From Coenobita brevimanus (taxonomy: Eukaryota > Arthropoda > Malacostraca > Decapoda > Coenobitidae): DNA of 64,000 nucleotides. The notes beneath the pieces were generated by a model. That model was not told the origin of the DNA, searched no databases, and was given only the letters and a program-made list of their open reading frames with translations. The stretch covers positions 12,444,679 to 12,508,678 of the forward strand of contig CM064670.1 in assembly GCA_032717465.1 (NCBI GenBank), read 5' to 3'. Of this stretch, positions 12,461 to 22,476 are shown piece by piece. The position numbers and the translations under genes are program-made. How positions within the stretch are numbered: the stretch's first letter is position 1; each line of letters opens with the position of its first letter.

Positions 12461-13256
12461 AATGGAATGGAATATGAAGTTTAGGCCAAAGGCCAAGCAC
12501 TGGGACCTGATAGATCATTCAGCGCTTTGATGAGTGAGATATGAAAGACGATAGTTTAAAAGAATGAGTTTAAAAATAGAGAAAACTACTACACAATAAC
12601 CATGCAACTAAAATCGTAGGTAAAATGAAAACAGATGTAGTCAGCAAGCCCTAAAACATAGCTATGACAACACCAATCACAGCTTGCAGTATAGCCCTGT
12701 CTCCTTTAAAAAAGCCATAAGGCTAGAAACATTTGCCCTATTACCTAAAACAACTGATAGGGATCCCCTATTTGTTAAAAATTTCGCCCGAGAGCGGGCA
12801 TAGGTCGGACAGTCCAATAAGAAATGCCTGCAAGTTATTGTGACTTGACAGATGTCACACTGGGGTGGGACCCCTCGGTCCAAAAGGAACCCGTGAGTCA
12901 AACGCGTATGGCCAATTCGCAGCCTAGTCAACCTCGTCTCAAAACCCCGACAAGCCTGAGAAGAGGATGACCAGGCATAAACCGATGGCCGAATCTCTTT
13001 ATACTTCGTGTTATTGGCCAGGGAGGGGGAAGCCCATCTCGCCTGCCACTCAGAACAAACAAAGTTACGGATAACGGTCTTCAAATCAGAATAGGGAACT
13101 TTATTATACCCAACAGAAGGAAGAGAACATGCCGATTTTGCCTCTTTGTCAGCAAATTCGTTCCAATAGAGATTGACATGTGACGGTATCCAGCAGAACG
13201 AAACAAATTTATACTTTGTAGCCAGGCGCCAAAGCCAAGACTGAATCTTCCTTATT
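12461..13256 (-). mobile_element. I/Nimb-like LINE, 5'-truncated, inserted in SINE
   Basis: On the minus strand the insert encodes an RNase H remnant and the protein C-terminus, then a 3' UTR containing CAGTGCTTGGCCTTTGGCCT and a tail of TATTCCATTCC units. It is bounded by 13-bp direct target duplications (12448-12460 and 13257-13269). The 3' sequence style resembles LINEs common in penaeid and crab genomes. The I/Nimb assignment is inference from the RNase H domain and the 3' end. Confidence 0.82.
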
Positions 13257-13264
13257 CCATTCAA
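12677..13264 (-). pseudogene. LINE RNase H and C-terminal zinc-finger fragment
   Basis: About 190 residues remain. CWIPSHVNLYWNEFADKEAK matches the last RNase H block (WIPSHVxxxxNExAD), with the conserved His and Asp present. A C-terminal CDICQVTITCRHFLLDCP matches the CxxC-H-C finger found at the end of many RNase H-bearing LINE proteins. The upstream endonuclease and RT are missing through 5' truncation. The first few codons of this ORF lie in the target duplication, so the start is not a real start. Confidence 0.8.
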
Positions 13265-13398
13265 TATGGACGGTTGGTGTTAGCGCAGAAGTGGTGACAT
13301 GTAGAGGTGTATGGTATGTAGGAGGATTACTGGGCCTTGACAGCTGGCTGTGAAGCCTATGCCCAGAGTTGGATGTATTATATATATATATATATATA

Positions 13399-14192
13399 TG
13401 GTTACATAGCCTATGATTTCATCATCCTTTGTATAATTCTAACGTACAGTATTGCTGCATCTTTGATCACGAGCGTGTTCTGCCTCAGTCCCCCCTTCTA
13501 CCGTTATAGTAGAGTAAGTCGTCCTTTCTGTTGTTCAGAGTAGGATTGTTAGCTCTTTGTCCCCTATGGCTTCATTTGCGCGTCCTTCTTACAAGTTGTA
13601 TCAAGCTCTGCTGGCCCCTATATAATGAGCTCAGTCTCTGCATTATTGCCACTTAGATCTACTCCTCATTTTGCTCACATCTCTGTCCTCCCCTGTACAG
13701 TTATTATTATTGTGAGTGCTCAGGAAGTCTCCAACCATCTACCAGCTGTGTGTAATTTGAGTATAACTGTTGTTCCATTTTTTCTTGTACTGTGTAGCAT
13801 AAGGTTAATTCTTAGGCCTAGTAAGGTTTTTGTAATTTATGTAAAGGTTCTTGTTGTCAGCCATCATTAATAATATTTTGTATCTGTAATAATATATCTG
13901 GCATTCACTGAGTATTATCTGGTATCTCATTTTAACAGGGCTGACTTAGATAAATTTACTCATGCTAATTTCGTGTTAATAGAGGCTATCGCAGTTAACC
14001 ATATATTTAACCTGTTTTTTGCCATTACATTATCCTTATGAGTCCTGAATGTTTTGTTGTTAGTTTGAGCATTAAACTTTAACTTGTAATTTTACCTAAC
14101 TCTTTTGTTTTGAACCTGGACCTTTTACGGGACAGTAGTGATTATTAGTATTCTCACTTAAAGTGTACATTATCTTTCTCTGTTCCGTAACA
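13399..14192 (+). repeat. 5' LTR of the Gypsy-class element
   Basis: The LTR contains a TATA-like tatataat at 13619-13626 within ggcccctatataatgagctc and ends ctctgttccgtaaca. The first bases read TGGTTACATAG where the 3' copy reads TGTTACATACC. It abuts a (TA)n tract on the left that is the tail of the family A SINE. Confidence 0.88.
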
Positions 14193-14246
14193 TAAATTTG
14201 GCGACCTCATATCAGGATATTCAGGATATTATCATAAGGATATTGC

Positions 14247-17003
14247 TTGATATTTTGTGACTGTGATTTATTCATGATGTCTACTATTACTACGCTTAAT
14301 GAAGCCAAAGATTTTTTGTCAAATGTGCAAACAGTGTCTGATGTAGAAAACAGAACAAAGAATGAACTTAAGCTTGTTGCTCAACAATTGGGAATTGCAG
14401 TTCACTCTCATCATTCTAAAGATCAAATTCTTGGCATGATTAATAAAAGCTTGTTTAATGTAACTCCTCCAAATGAGCAAACGCAGATTGAATTAGCTAA
14501 GTTACAGCTAGCCCTGCAGGAGGCTCGTGTTAAGGAGGCTGAATTTCAAGCACGTGCTAAGGAGGCTGAGTCTCAGGCTAAGGAGGCGGAGTCTCAGGCT
14601 CGTATTCAGGAGGCACAGATACAGGCACAAATTGAACTTGCCAGGATTCAGGCAGACCATGAGTATCGCATGAAACAAGGTGGAACTGGATCATCTAGTT
14701 CTGATGATTTTGATGTGGCTAAAAATGTTAAACTTGTCCCTCCTTTTAATGAATCTGATTTAACAAAGTATTTTCAGTTGTTTGAGAGGGTAGCTACAGG
14801 TTTTAATTGGCCCAAAAAGTATTGGCCAGTACTCCTTCAAACTGTTCTCACCGGTAAAGCTCAAGTAACTTATGCATCTTTGCCTCAGGATCAATCTGAT
14901 AATTATGATGTAGTTAAGAGCTTGATTCTTAAGGCCTATGAGCTTGTTCCTGAAGCCTATAGAGTAAAATTTAGGACAACTTACAAGCAAGATAAGCAAT
15001 CCCATGTTGAGTATGCAAAAATGAAAGAAGATCTGTTAGAGCAGTGGTTAAATTCTAAGAATGTGGATTCTGATTTTGACAAATTTAAGCAGATGATTTT
15101 GCTGGAGGATTTCGAAAGGTGTGTTAATAATGATGTAAGCCTATATCTTGATGAGAAAAGAATAGATAATTTGTCTGATGCTGCAGTTTTAGCTGATGAA
15201 TATGTTCTCACTCACAAGAGATATTCTAGAGAAAAAGGGGAAGCTGAGAGTAAGTACGTTGCCTCTACTCGGAGTACAGGTAACAGGAAAGAGAATAAAG
15301 ATGATGTTTCTCAGGAAGTAAATACCAGCTTCACCTCTAGATTTCAGAAAAGTAAATGTACTTATTGTAGTAAGCTTGGTCATACTACGGAGAAATGTTT
15401 CAGGAGACACCATGATGTGAACAAAAAGGAGTCTTTAAATATTCAGTCAATTGGTCTAGTGTCCACCCTTGAGAGTTCCCATAATTCTTTAACTGAGTTA
15501 ACCGAACCTGCTTTGAGGGGTAACTTAAATTCTCATGATGGAGCTCCTCTATTGAGCAGTAACATGGGTGACACTCTCACGAGTTCATGTGCTAATTTCC
15601 TGTCTGATGGTTTTGTCAGTCCTCTGGACAGTAATGACAGGAAATCAGTTAAAATATATCGTGGTACAGGTGCTTGCCAATCCCTTATGCTGACCAGTGT
15701 TCTAGGCTCTAATGTTAATTCCTCTGATGAAACTGTAATCTTACAAGGTGTAGGGAGTAATTACTTCTCTGTCCCTCTGTGCAGAGTGAATTTAGAGTCT
15801 GGTTTTGCTAATGGTTCCGTTATGGTTGGGTTGGTTAAGACACTCCCAATGTCAGGTGTAACTTTCTTACTTGGAAATGATATTGGTGGAAGTCAAGTGT
15901 GTCCAGCTCCTCAGTTGTCTAGTGAGCCAGTGGCTGCATCCCAGGATTGTGATGTCCCTGATGTGTTCCCTGCATGTGCTGTCACTAGGGCCAAGTCTAA
16001 AGTTACTGGTGACTTAGAGGATAATGATGATGATGATGTTATCCTAGCTGACACTTTTCTTGCTAATTTGGACCACTCACCAGATGAGGCAGTACCCCGT
16101 AGTGTTGATAATTTGTCTCGTCAAGAGTTGGTTGAGTTGCAGGTTGCTGACCCTGAGTTGAAAGGTCTAGCTAACTCTGCTTGCAGTGAGGAAGAGTCAG
16201 CTGGTGCTTCTACTTGTTATTATATAAAGTCAGGAGTACTTATGAGGAAGTGGAGACCCCCAACAGCATCAGCCGACTGTGAATGGGAGGTTGTACATCA
16301 AGTTGTCATCCCTCGTGTTTGTAGGCAGGATATCATTAGAGTGGCTCATGATTCCAGTTTGGCAGGACACCTTGGAGTGAGGAAGACTGTGGCACGCATT
16401 TTGAAACACTTCTACTGGCCAGGTATCTTCAGGGATGTTTCCTGGTATTGTAAGTCTTGTCACACCTGGCAAGTTGTGGGGAAGTGTAATCAGACCGAAA
16501 AGGTTGCACCTCTAGTTCCCATTCCTCCTTTTGAGGCGCCATTCACCCGTGTGTTGGTGGATATTGTGGGCCCTCTTCCTAAGACTTCTTCAGGATTTTC
16601 TTATGTGTTGACCCTGATTGATATGGCTACTCGTTATCCTGAAGCCATTCCACGTAGAAATATCTCAGCAAAGAACGTGGTTGAGGAAATGCTAGGGTTC
16701 TTCACAAAGTTTGGTCTGCCCAATGAGGTACATTCAGACCGGGGAAGTAATTTCATGTCAAACGTTTTCAAGCAGTCTCTGAAAGAGTTGGGCATCACCC
16801 AGATCACTTCTTCAGCTTACCATCCCCAGACCCAAGGAGCGTTGGAGAGATATCATCAAACACTCAAATCGATGCTCAAGAAATACTGTTTGGAACATCA
16901 GAAAGACTGGGATAAAGGTCTTCCATTCGTTGTGTTTGCTGCAAGAGAATCTCCAAATGAATCACTGGGCTTCTCACCTTTTGAACTACTGTTTGGCCAT
17001 TAA
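14247..17003 (+). CDS. gag-protease-integrase part of the polyprotein
   Basis: 918 codons. Residues 1-30 lead into a gag with a long Glu/Ala/Gln coiled coil (KEAESQAKEAESQARIQEA, about residues 90-140), a retroviral-type capsid region and a CCHC knuckle CTYCSKLGHTTEKC near residue 370. The protease site reads RGTGACQS (codon 473, bases 15663-15665) where Asp is expected, which should inactivate it. The integrase has an HHCC region (HDSSLAGHLGV, CKSCH) and the catalytic triad Asp at 16560, Asp at 16737 and Glu at 16845, a D,D35E spacing. A TAA at 17001-17003 interrupts the integrase; the same frame reopens directly after it. The true start may be the second or third ATG (14275 or 14278). Confidence 0.92.
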   Translation: MIFCDCDLFMMSTITTLNEAKDFLSNVQTVSDVENRTKNELKLVAQQLGIAVHSHHSKDQILGMINKSLFNVTPPNEQTQIELAKLQLALQEARVKEAEFQARAKEAESQAKEAESQARIQEAQIQAQIELARIQADHEYRMKQGGTGSSSSDDFDVAKNVKLVPPFNESDLTKYFQLFERVATGFNWPKKYWPVLLQTVLTGKAQVTYASLPQDQSDNYDVVKSLILKAYELVPEAYRVKFRTTYKQDKQSHVEYAKMKEDLLEQWLNSKNVDSDFDKFKQMILLEDFERCVNNDVSLYLDEKRIDNLSDAAVLADEYVLTHKRYSREKGEAESKYVASTRSTGNRKENKDDVSQEVNTSFTSRFQKSKCTYCSKLGHTTEKCFRRHHDVNKKESLNIQSIGLVSTLESSHNSLTELTEPALRGNLNSHDGAPLLSSNMGDTLTSSCANFLSDGFVSPLDSNDRKSVKIYRGTGACQSLMLTSVLGSNVNSSDETVILQGVGSNYFSVPLCRVNLESGFANGSVMVGLVKTLPMSGVTFLLGNDIGGSQVCPAPQLSSEPVAASQDCDVPDVFPACAVTRAKSKVTGDLEDNDDDDVILADTFLANLDHSPDEAVPRSVDNLSRQELVELQVADPELKGLANSACSEEESAGASTCYYIKSGVLMRKWRPPTASADCEWEVVHQVVIPRVCRQDIIRVAHDSSLAGHLGVRKTVARILKHFYWPGIFRDVSWYCKSCHTWQVVGKCNQTEKVAPLVPIPPFEAPFTRVLVDIVGPLPKTSSGFSYVLTLIDMATRYPEAIPRRNISAKNVVEEMLGFFTKFGLPNEVHSDRGSNFMSNVFKQSLKELGITQITSSAYHPQTQGALERYHQTLKSMLKKYCLEHQKDWDKGLPFVVFAARESPNESLGFSPFELLFGH

Positions 17004-17039
17004 GTAAGAGGACCCCTTAAGTTACTCAAGGAATGCTGG

Positions 17040-18887
17040 GTGTCGGAGGAAGATGACGTCAACCTGCTGGAGTATGTGATGAAGTTCAAAGAACGGCTGT
17101 CCACTGCTTTACAGCTGGCGAGAGAGACTTTAGGAGCTGCTCAGGAGAAGATGAAGACTTGGTATGATAAGAAGTCCAGGTTACTCCACTTTCAGCCAGG
17201 AGATCAGGTTTTGATTCTGCTACCAGTTCATGGGCAACCCCTTCAAGCCAAGTTTAGTGGTCCTTATTTCGTGGAGAAGAAACTCAGTGATGTCAACTAT
17301 GTCATCGCCACACCAGATCGTAGAAAGAGCAAGCAACTATGTCACATCAACATGCTAAAGTTATATCACAGGCGGGACGAAAATAATCCAGTCTGCACTG
17401 TAGCTGTTCCACCCGAGTCTGCAAGTGAAGCTCTCCCATGCAGTATGAGCCTGAGTGATAGTTTGGGGACGAATCCTGATATTATGAATGATCTCCAGAC
17501 AAAGCTTTCTCATCTACCTCCCGAGGAAAGGCAGGAGTTTTCGGCATTACTGCAGGAGTACCCGCAAGTGTTCCGTGCCACTCCAGGAAGAACCACTGTG
17601 TTGATGCATAATGTCGATGTTGGAGACGCAAAGCCAATTAAATTGCATCCTTACCATGTGAACCCAGTGAAAGTTCCTCTCATCCAGAAGGAGCTTGGCT
17701 ACCTGTTGGACCACAAGATGATTGAGCCCTGTCAGAGCAAGTGGAGTTCTCCTGTCACTCTAGTCCCTAAGCCAGGTGGGTCACAGCGGCTTTGCATCGA
17801 CTACAGACGTGTTAATCAGATAACCAAAACAGACACTTACCCTCTCCCTCGTGTGGAAGATTGCATAGACAAGATCGGAAAGGCTAGGTACATAAGTAAG
17901 TTTGATTTGTTAAAGGGATACTGGCAAGTACCTATGACTGAACGTGCTAGGGAGATCTCATGTTTTGTAACACTAGGAAAGACTTTTGCATGTTCTGTAA
18001 TGCCATATGGTATGAAGAATGCACCAGCCACATTTCAGAAGCTCATGAATGTTGTAACAGAGGGTTTGGCAGGGTGTGTTGTTTATATTGATGATGTATT
18101 AATCTTCAGTGACAACTGGAAAGATCACCTATGCCATGTCAGTAAATTTCTTGAGCGTTTGGTTCATGCTAATCTTGTAGCTAATTTATCAAAGTGTGAG
18201 TTTGGTCAAGCTAAAGTTCAGTACCTTGGGTATGTAATTGGTGATGGACATGTTGCACCACCAGGAGCTAAGATTCAGGTTATAAGTGATCTTCCCAGGC
18301 CTAAAAGTAGGAAAGAGCTACAAAGTTTTTTGGGAATGGTAGGTTATTACAGGAGATTTGTTCTTAACTTTTCTCTTCTTGTATCACCACTTACAGACCT
18401 ACTGAAAAAGGGAGTTAAATTTGTCTGGACCGATAACTGTGAATCCTCTTTCAGAAAACTTAAAGCTATCCTATTAAGTCAGCCAGTGCTCGCTACTCCA
18501 AATTTTGCTAAGCCTTTTAAGATGTCTGTTGATGCAAGTGATACAGGAGCTGGGGCTGTTTTGCTGCAAGAGGATGATCAGGGTATTGAACACCCTGTAT
18601 CTTATTACAGTAAGAAGTTCACTCCACCTCAAAAGAACTACTCAACTATTGAGAAAGAGCTTTTGGCCTTGATTTTGGGTTTACAGCATTTTTCATTTTA
18701 TTTGTGTTCTGGTTTTGACCCCATAGTCATTTATACCGATCATAACCCACTGAAATTCCTTAGTAAGTTTAAAGATAAAAATCAGAGATTGACAAGATGG
18801 AGTCTACTTCTTCAGGAGTATTCATTAGACATACAACATATCAAGGGGAAAGAAAATGTTATTGCAGATTGCTTATCTAGACTTTAG
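17040..18887 (+). CDS. integrase C-terminus, RT and RNase H part of the polyprotein
   Basis: This ORF is in the same frame as the upstream one and is separated from it by a single stop codon. It starts with the integrase C-terminal GPY/F module (FSGPYFVEKKLSDVNYVI, about 17250-17320). A linker follows, then RT with LCIDYRRVNQIT, YISKFDLLKGYWQVPM, MPYGMKNAPATFQ and the catalytic YIDD at 18084-18095. RNase H follows with MSVDASDTGAGAVL, IEKELLALI and YTDHNPLKFL, ending LSRL. The presence of the integrase C-terminus before RT shows that the IN-RT order is genuine rather than two joined elements. The listed start is only where the reading frame reopens. Confidence 0.92.
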   Translation: MSEEDDVNLLEYVMKFKERLSTALQLARETLGAAQEKMKTWYDKKSRLLHFQPGDQVLILLPVHGQPLQAKFSGPYFVEKKLSDVNYVIATPDRRKSKQLCHINMLKLYHRRDENNPVCTVAVPPESASEALPCSMSLSDSLGTNPDIMNDLQTKLSHLPPEERQEFSALLQEYPQVFRATPGRTTVLMHNVDVGDAKPIKLHPYHVNPVKVPLIQKELGYLLDHKMIEPCQSKWSSPVTLVPKPGGSQRLCIDYRRVNQITKTDTYPLPRVEDCIDKIGKARYISKFDLLKGYWQVPMTERAREISCFVTLGKTFACSVMPYGMKNAPATFQKLMNVVTEGLAGCVVYIDDVLIFSDNWKDHLCHVSKFLERLVHANLVANLSKCEFGQAKVQYLGYVIGDGHVAPPGAKIQVISDLPRPKSRKELQSFLGMVGYYRRFVLNFSLLVSPLTDLLKKGVKFVWTDNCESSFRKLKAILLSQPVLATPNFAKPFKMSVDASDTGAGAVLLQEDDQGIEHPVSYYSKKFTPPQKNYSTIEKELLALILGLQHFSFYLCSGFDPIVIYTDHNPLKFLSKFKDKNQRLTRWSLLLQEYSLDIQHIKGKENVIADCLSRL

Positions 18888-19001
18888 ACAGATTGTTTTA
18901 GAGTAATAAGAAATTTCCTTTGTAAATTTCTTTTTCTTTGTGGGGAGGTGTTACATACCCTATGATTTCATCATCTATCTATCTATCTATAGCCCGACGC
19001 C

Positions 19002-19739
19002 CTAATCCCGCAAAGGGTGGCCGCAGACAAAACGCCTCCAAGTCACTCTGTCACCCACCATTTGACTCCCCTCCCCCCAACTCACCCCCCCCTCCCTCAT
19101 ATACCTCTCAACTCCATCCCTCCACCTCATCCTCGGTCTACCCCTCCCTCTTCCTCCCTCCACCTCACCTACATACACCCTCTTAGTCAGTCTTTCATTC
19201 TCCATCCTCTCCACATGTCCAAACCACCTCAGTGTATTTCTCCTAATCTTTTCAACCACATCCACATCTACCCCACAACGTTCCTTCACTTCTTCATTCG
19301 TCAACCTGTCCCTCCACGTCACTCCACATGCTCCTCTCAAGTAACTCATTTCCACTGCTCTCACTCTTGACTTGTTCCCCTCTTGCAAGGTCCACGCCTC
19401 GCTTCCATACGTCAGGGTAGGGATCACAATACCATCATGCAGTGACTTCTTAACTTCCATACTCACCTCCCTATTTCTCATCACTGCTTTCAGTGTGCCA
19501 ACAACCTTCCTTCCCTGCTGTACCCTTTCACGTACTTCATCCCCCAAAGTTCCATCCTTACTCATCACACTACCCAAGTACTTGAATGCACTCACATTCT
19601 CCATATCCTCACCATCCAACCTCACTGCACACTCTGTGACTTCATTCCTCTCAAACACCATAATTTTACTTTTGTTTACATTAACTTTCAGCTTCCTCCT
19701 CCTACACACTGTCCCAAATTCATTCACCAAACCTTGCAA
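19002..19739 (-). pseudogene. RTE-like RT C-terminal segment
   Basis: 245 codons in frame with the upstream ORF but separated from it by a TGA at 19740-19742, where the sister copy has TGG. It holds KYLGSVMSKDGTLGDEV, TYGSEAWTLQEGNKSRVRAV and the RTE C-terminal motif LRWFGHVERMENERLTKR, then a Gly/Arg-rich end. The first residue is simply the one after the stop region. Confidence 0.85.
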
Positions 19740-19742
19740 CTC

Positions 19743-21311
19743 TCATTCATCTTTACTCAACAATACTGTATCATCAGCAAACAGCAACACCGGAAGCCTC
19801 CAAATCTCACCCTCATTCATTAGGGCCACCCCCACATCCACTGCCCTACCTTGTACCTCCTTTACAACCCCATCCATATATATATTAAACAGCCATGGAG
19901 ACATTACACAACCCTGTTTCAGTCCCACATTGAGATCAAAGAACTCACTCAGCTCACCATCCACTCGCACCGTAGCCCTAGCTCCCTCGTACATACTCTT
20001 CACAGCACTCAACAATTTCCCCTCCACTCCATATATTCTTAATACCTTCCACATACCTTTCCTATCTATTCTGTCATAAGCTTTCTCCAAGTCCATGAAG
20101 GCAGCGTACACTTTCCTTCCCTTCTCTAGATACTTCTCTACTAAACATCTTAGAACAAATATCTGATTTACACACCCTTTTCCCTTCCTAAATCCCCCTT
20201 GTTCTTCTCCAACTAGCTCCTCTGTCATATGCCTAACCCTATCAATGAGTATTCTACAATATATTTTACCAGTCACACTAAGAAGGCAAATACCCCTATG
20301 GTTACCACATACTTCTCTCTCCCCTTTTCCTTTGTACAGAGGAACAATTATACCTGATTTCCAGTCCTCTGGAACCCTTCCCTCTTCCCAAGCCAATCTA
20401 CACAACTTCCATATCCACTCCACAACAATCTCACCCCCATACCTAAGGATTTCACCACACACTCCATCAATTCCTGGGGCCTTTCCCAGCTTAATCTTCT
20501 TCATCGCTTCCACTACTTCCGACCTACTGATCTCTTCCTCCCTCCTCTCATCCCTTCTTCTCCCAGCCATTCCCCAACCACTTATACTCACACTGCTCTC
20601 ACTCTCTACATTCAACAAATCCTCAAAGTGCTCCTTCCATCTCCTCAATTTCTCTTTCTTCTCCACCAACAATCTATTATTCCTATCTTTCACTCCCCTA
20701 CTATTTCCCCTTTCACACTGCCTTACTTTCTTTACCTCCTTCCAAAACAATTTCTTACTCTCCCTCCATTTCACACTCAGATTCCTCCCAAACTCTTCAT
20801 CCACTTTCTTCTTACTCTCCTTCACCAGTTTCTTAACCTCCCTTCTCCTGCTCACATATACCTCTCTCTTCTCTCTCTCATCTTCTCCCCTACCTCTACT
20901 CGCCAACCATTCACCATATGCCTTCTTCTTTTGTTCCACAGCTCGTTTCACCTCATCATTCCACCATGCTATCCCTTGCACACCCTTGCATCTCCTCCTC
21001 ACTCCACAAACCGCCTCACACGCTGCGCTTATCTCTTCCGTGAATATCTTACATACGTCTTCCACCCCTTCCATCTGCTCTAGCTCATACCTTCCCAATC
21101 TTTCTTCCACTATGCTCTTATACCCTGTCCTCTTTTCACTATCTTGCAATTTCTCCACTCTTCTCACAGGAGCTGCTTCCTCCTGTCTTCCCCTTCGCCT
21201 CCTCAACCACTTTCTTTGCAGCTCTACCTTGGCCATCACTAAGTGATGGTCCGAGACTCCATTCCCCCACCCTCTCCACACCCTTGCACCAACACTTGTC
21301 TTCTCATTCAC
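19743..21311 (-). pseudogene. RTE-like endonuclease end and reverse transcriptase
   Basis: 522 codons. The N-terminal WGNGVSDHHLVMAKVEL is the end of an AP-type endonuclease (catalytic SDHHLV). A Lys/Arg-rich linker follows, then [58 protein letters not shown] (catalytic Asp), GLKQGCVMSPWLFNIYMDGV and the catalytic LLFADDTVLL. It ends at an in-frame TGA. The beginning of the endonuclease lies in another frame at 21405-21665. Confidence 0.88.
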
Positions 21312-21404
21312 TCATCCACACACACGTAGTCTATCACTGCCTTTCGTTCAACAAGTTCACCATCCAGCCTCCTCATTACTCTCCATGTATACCGGTGGAT
21401 CATC

Positions 21405-21665
21405 TTATGACGAAAGTAGGTGTTGCCTATTGCCAACCCCCTTACCAGCACAGATGTCCACCAAAGCACTACCATTCCCATCTACTTCAGCTGGCACACC
21501 CCACTGACCAACCACTCCATCCACTCGTACATTCCCAACTTTGCCATTCATGTCTCCAATCAACAGCACTCTCTCGCTCCTCTCAAACTTGTCCATACAT
21601 GCTTCTACTCTCGCCCAAAACTCATTTTTCACTCTTGCCACTCGATCCTCTGTTGGAGCATACAC
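21405..21665 (-). pseudogene. RTE-like endonuclease fragment, shifted frame
   Basis: 86 codons with YAPTEDRVARVKNEFWARV and LLIGDMNGKVGN, matching endonuclease blocks that normally precede the SDHH motif. A frameshift near 21390 separates it from the main ORF, and the 5' end of the element is lost at 21687. Confidence 0.78.
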
Positions 21666-22476
21666 ACATACAATCGCCCATGCTCAGCCTTTGTGTAATT
21701 CTAACGTACAGTATTGCTGCATGTTTGATCACGAGCGTGTTCTGCCTCAGTCCCCCCTTCTACCGTTATAGTAGAATAAGTCGTCCTTTCTGTTGTTCAG
21801 AGTAGGATTGTCAGCTCTTTGTCCCCTATGGCTTCATTTGCGCGTCCTTCTTACAAGTTGTATCAAGCTCTGCTGGCCCCTATATAATGAGCTCAGTCTC
21901 TGCATTATTGCCACTTAGATCTACTCCTCATTTTGCTCACATCTCTGTCCTCCCCTGTACAGTTATTATTGTGAGTGCTCAGGAAGTCTCCAACCATCTA
22001 CCAGCTGTGTGTAATTTGAGTATAACTGTTGTTCCATTTTTTCTTGTACTGTGTAGCATAAGGTTAATTCTTAGGCCTAGTAAGGTTTTTGTAATTTATG
22101 TAAAGGTTCTTGTTGTCAGCCATCATTAATAATATTTTGTATCTGTAATAATATATCTGGCATTCACTGAGTATTATCTGGTATCTCATTTTAACAGGGC
22201 TGACTTAGATAAATTTACTCATGCTAATTTCGTGTTAATAGAGGCTATCGCAGTTAACCATATATTTAACCTGTTTTTTGCCATTACATTATCCTTATGA
22301 GTCCTGAATGTTTTGTTGTTAGTTTGAGCATTAAACTTTAACTTGTAATTTTACCTAACTCTTTTGTTTTGAACCTGGACCTTTTACGGGACAGTAGTGA
22401 TTATTAGTATTCTCATTTAAAGTGTACATTATCTTTCTCTGTTCCATAACAATATATAGATGGGAATGGAAGTGCT

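Larger units (their letters stand above)
12262..13380 (+). mobile_element. tRNA-derived SINE, family A, split by a LINE
   Basis: 12262-12460 carries the head ggggaggcggtggttcagtc with an A-box-like region and the B box GGTTCAAATCCC. 13257-13380 carries the 3' body (gacggttggtgttagcgcag, gcccagagttggatgta) with a (TA)n tail. The uninterrupted copy at 5015-5392 shows that the two halves belong together. The 13-bp sequence ccattcaatatgg is repeated at 12448-12460 and 13257-13269, so the 796 bp between them is a later insertion. Confidence 0.88.
18976..21687 (-). mobile_element. RTE-like LINE inserted in the 3' LTR
   Basis: On the minus strand the element runs from a 5' truncation inside the endonuclease (YAPTEDRVARV) through RT to a 3' UTR ending GGCTATAGATAGATAGATAG. 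The 3' tetranucleotide tail and the C-terminal LRWFGHVERM / GRGRPRMRWRDG region fit RTE-group elements. It is closely similar to the plus-strand copy at 22456. Confidence 0.9.
13399..22451 (+). mobile_element. Gypsy-class LTR retrotransposon with IN upstream of RT (Gmr1-like)
   Basis: The two LTRs (13399-14192 and 18949-22451, the latter interrupted) begin TGTTACATA/TGGTTACATA and end GTAACA/ATAACA, and differ at only scattered bases over about 790 bp. A likely primer-binding site tggcgacc lies just after the 5' LTR (14199-14206), and a purine tract tggggagg lies just before the 3' LTR. The internal ORF encodes gag, protease, integrase, RT and RNase H in that order. Both flanks are (TA)n-like, so the target duplication is unreadable (atata on both sides is possible). 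Confidence 0.93.
18949..22451 (+). repeat. 3' LTR split by a LINE insertion
   Basis: 18949-18975 (tgttacataccctatgattt then catcatc) and 21688-22451 (cctttgtgtaattctaacg to ataaca) are contiguous in the 5' LTR at 13399-14192. The 2.7 kb between them is a minus-strand RTE element. The LTR pieces are nearly identical to the 5' LTR, so both the Gypsy insertion and the RTE insertion are fairly recent. Confidence 0.9.

Noticed and set aside
13633..13870. Short plus-strand ORF repeated at 21887 as a possible host gene
   Set aside because: It lies within both LTRs of the Gypsy element, which explains the duplication.
20245..21246. 333-codon plus-strand ORF
   Set aside because: It is the complement of the minus-strand RTE reverse transcriptase and is Ser/Leu/Pro-rich with no domain.
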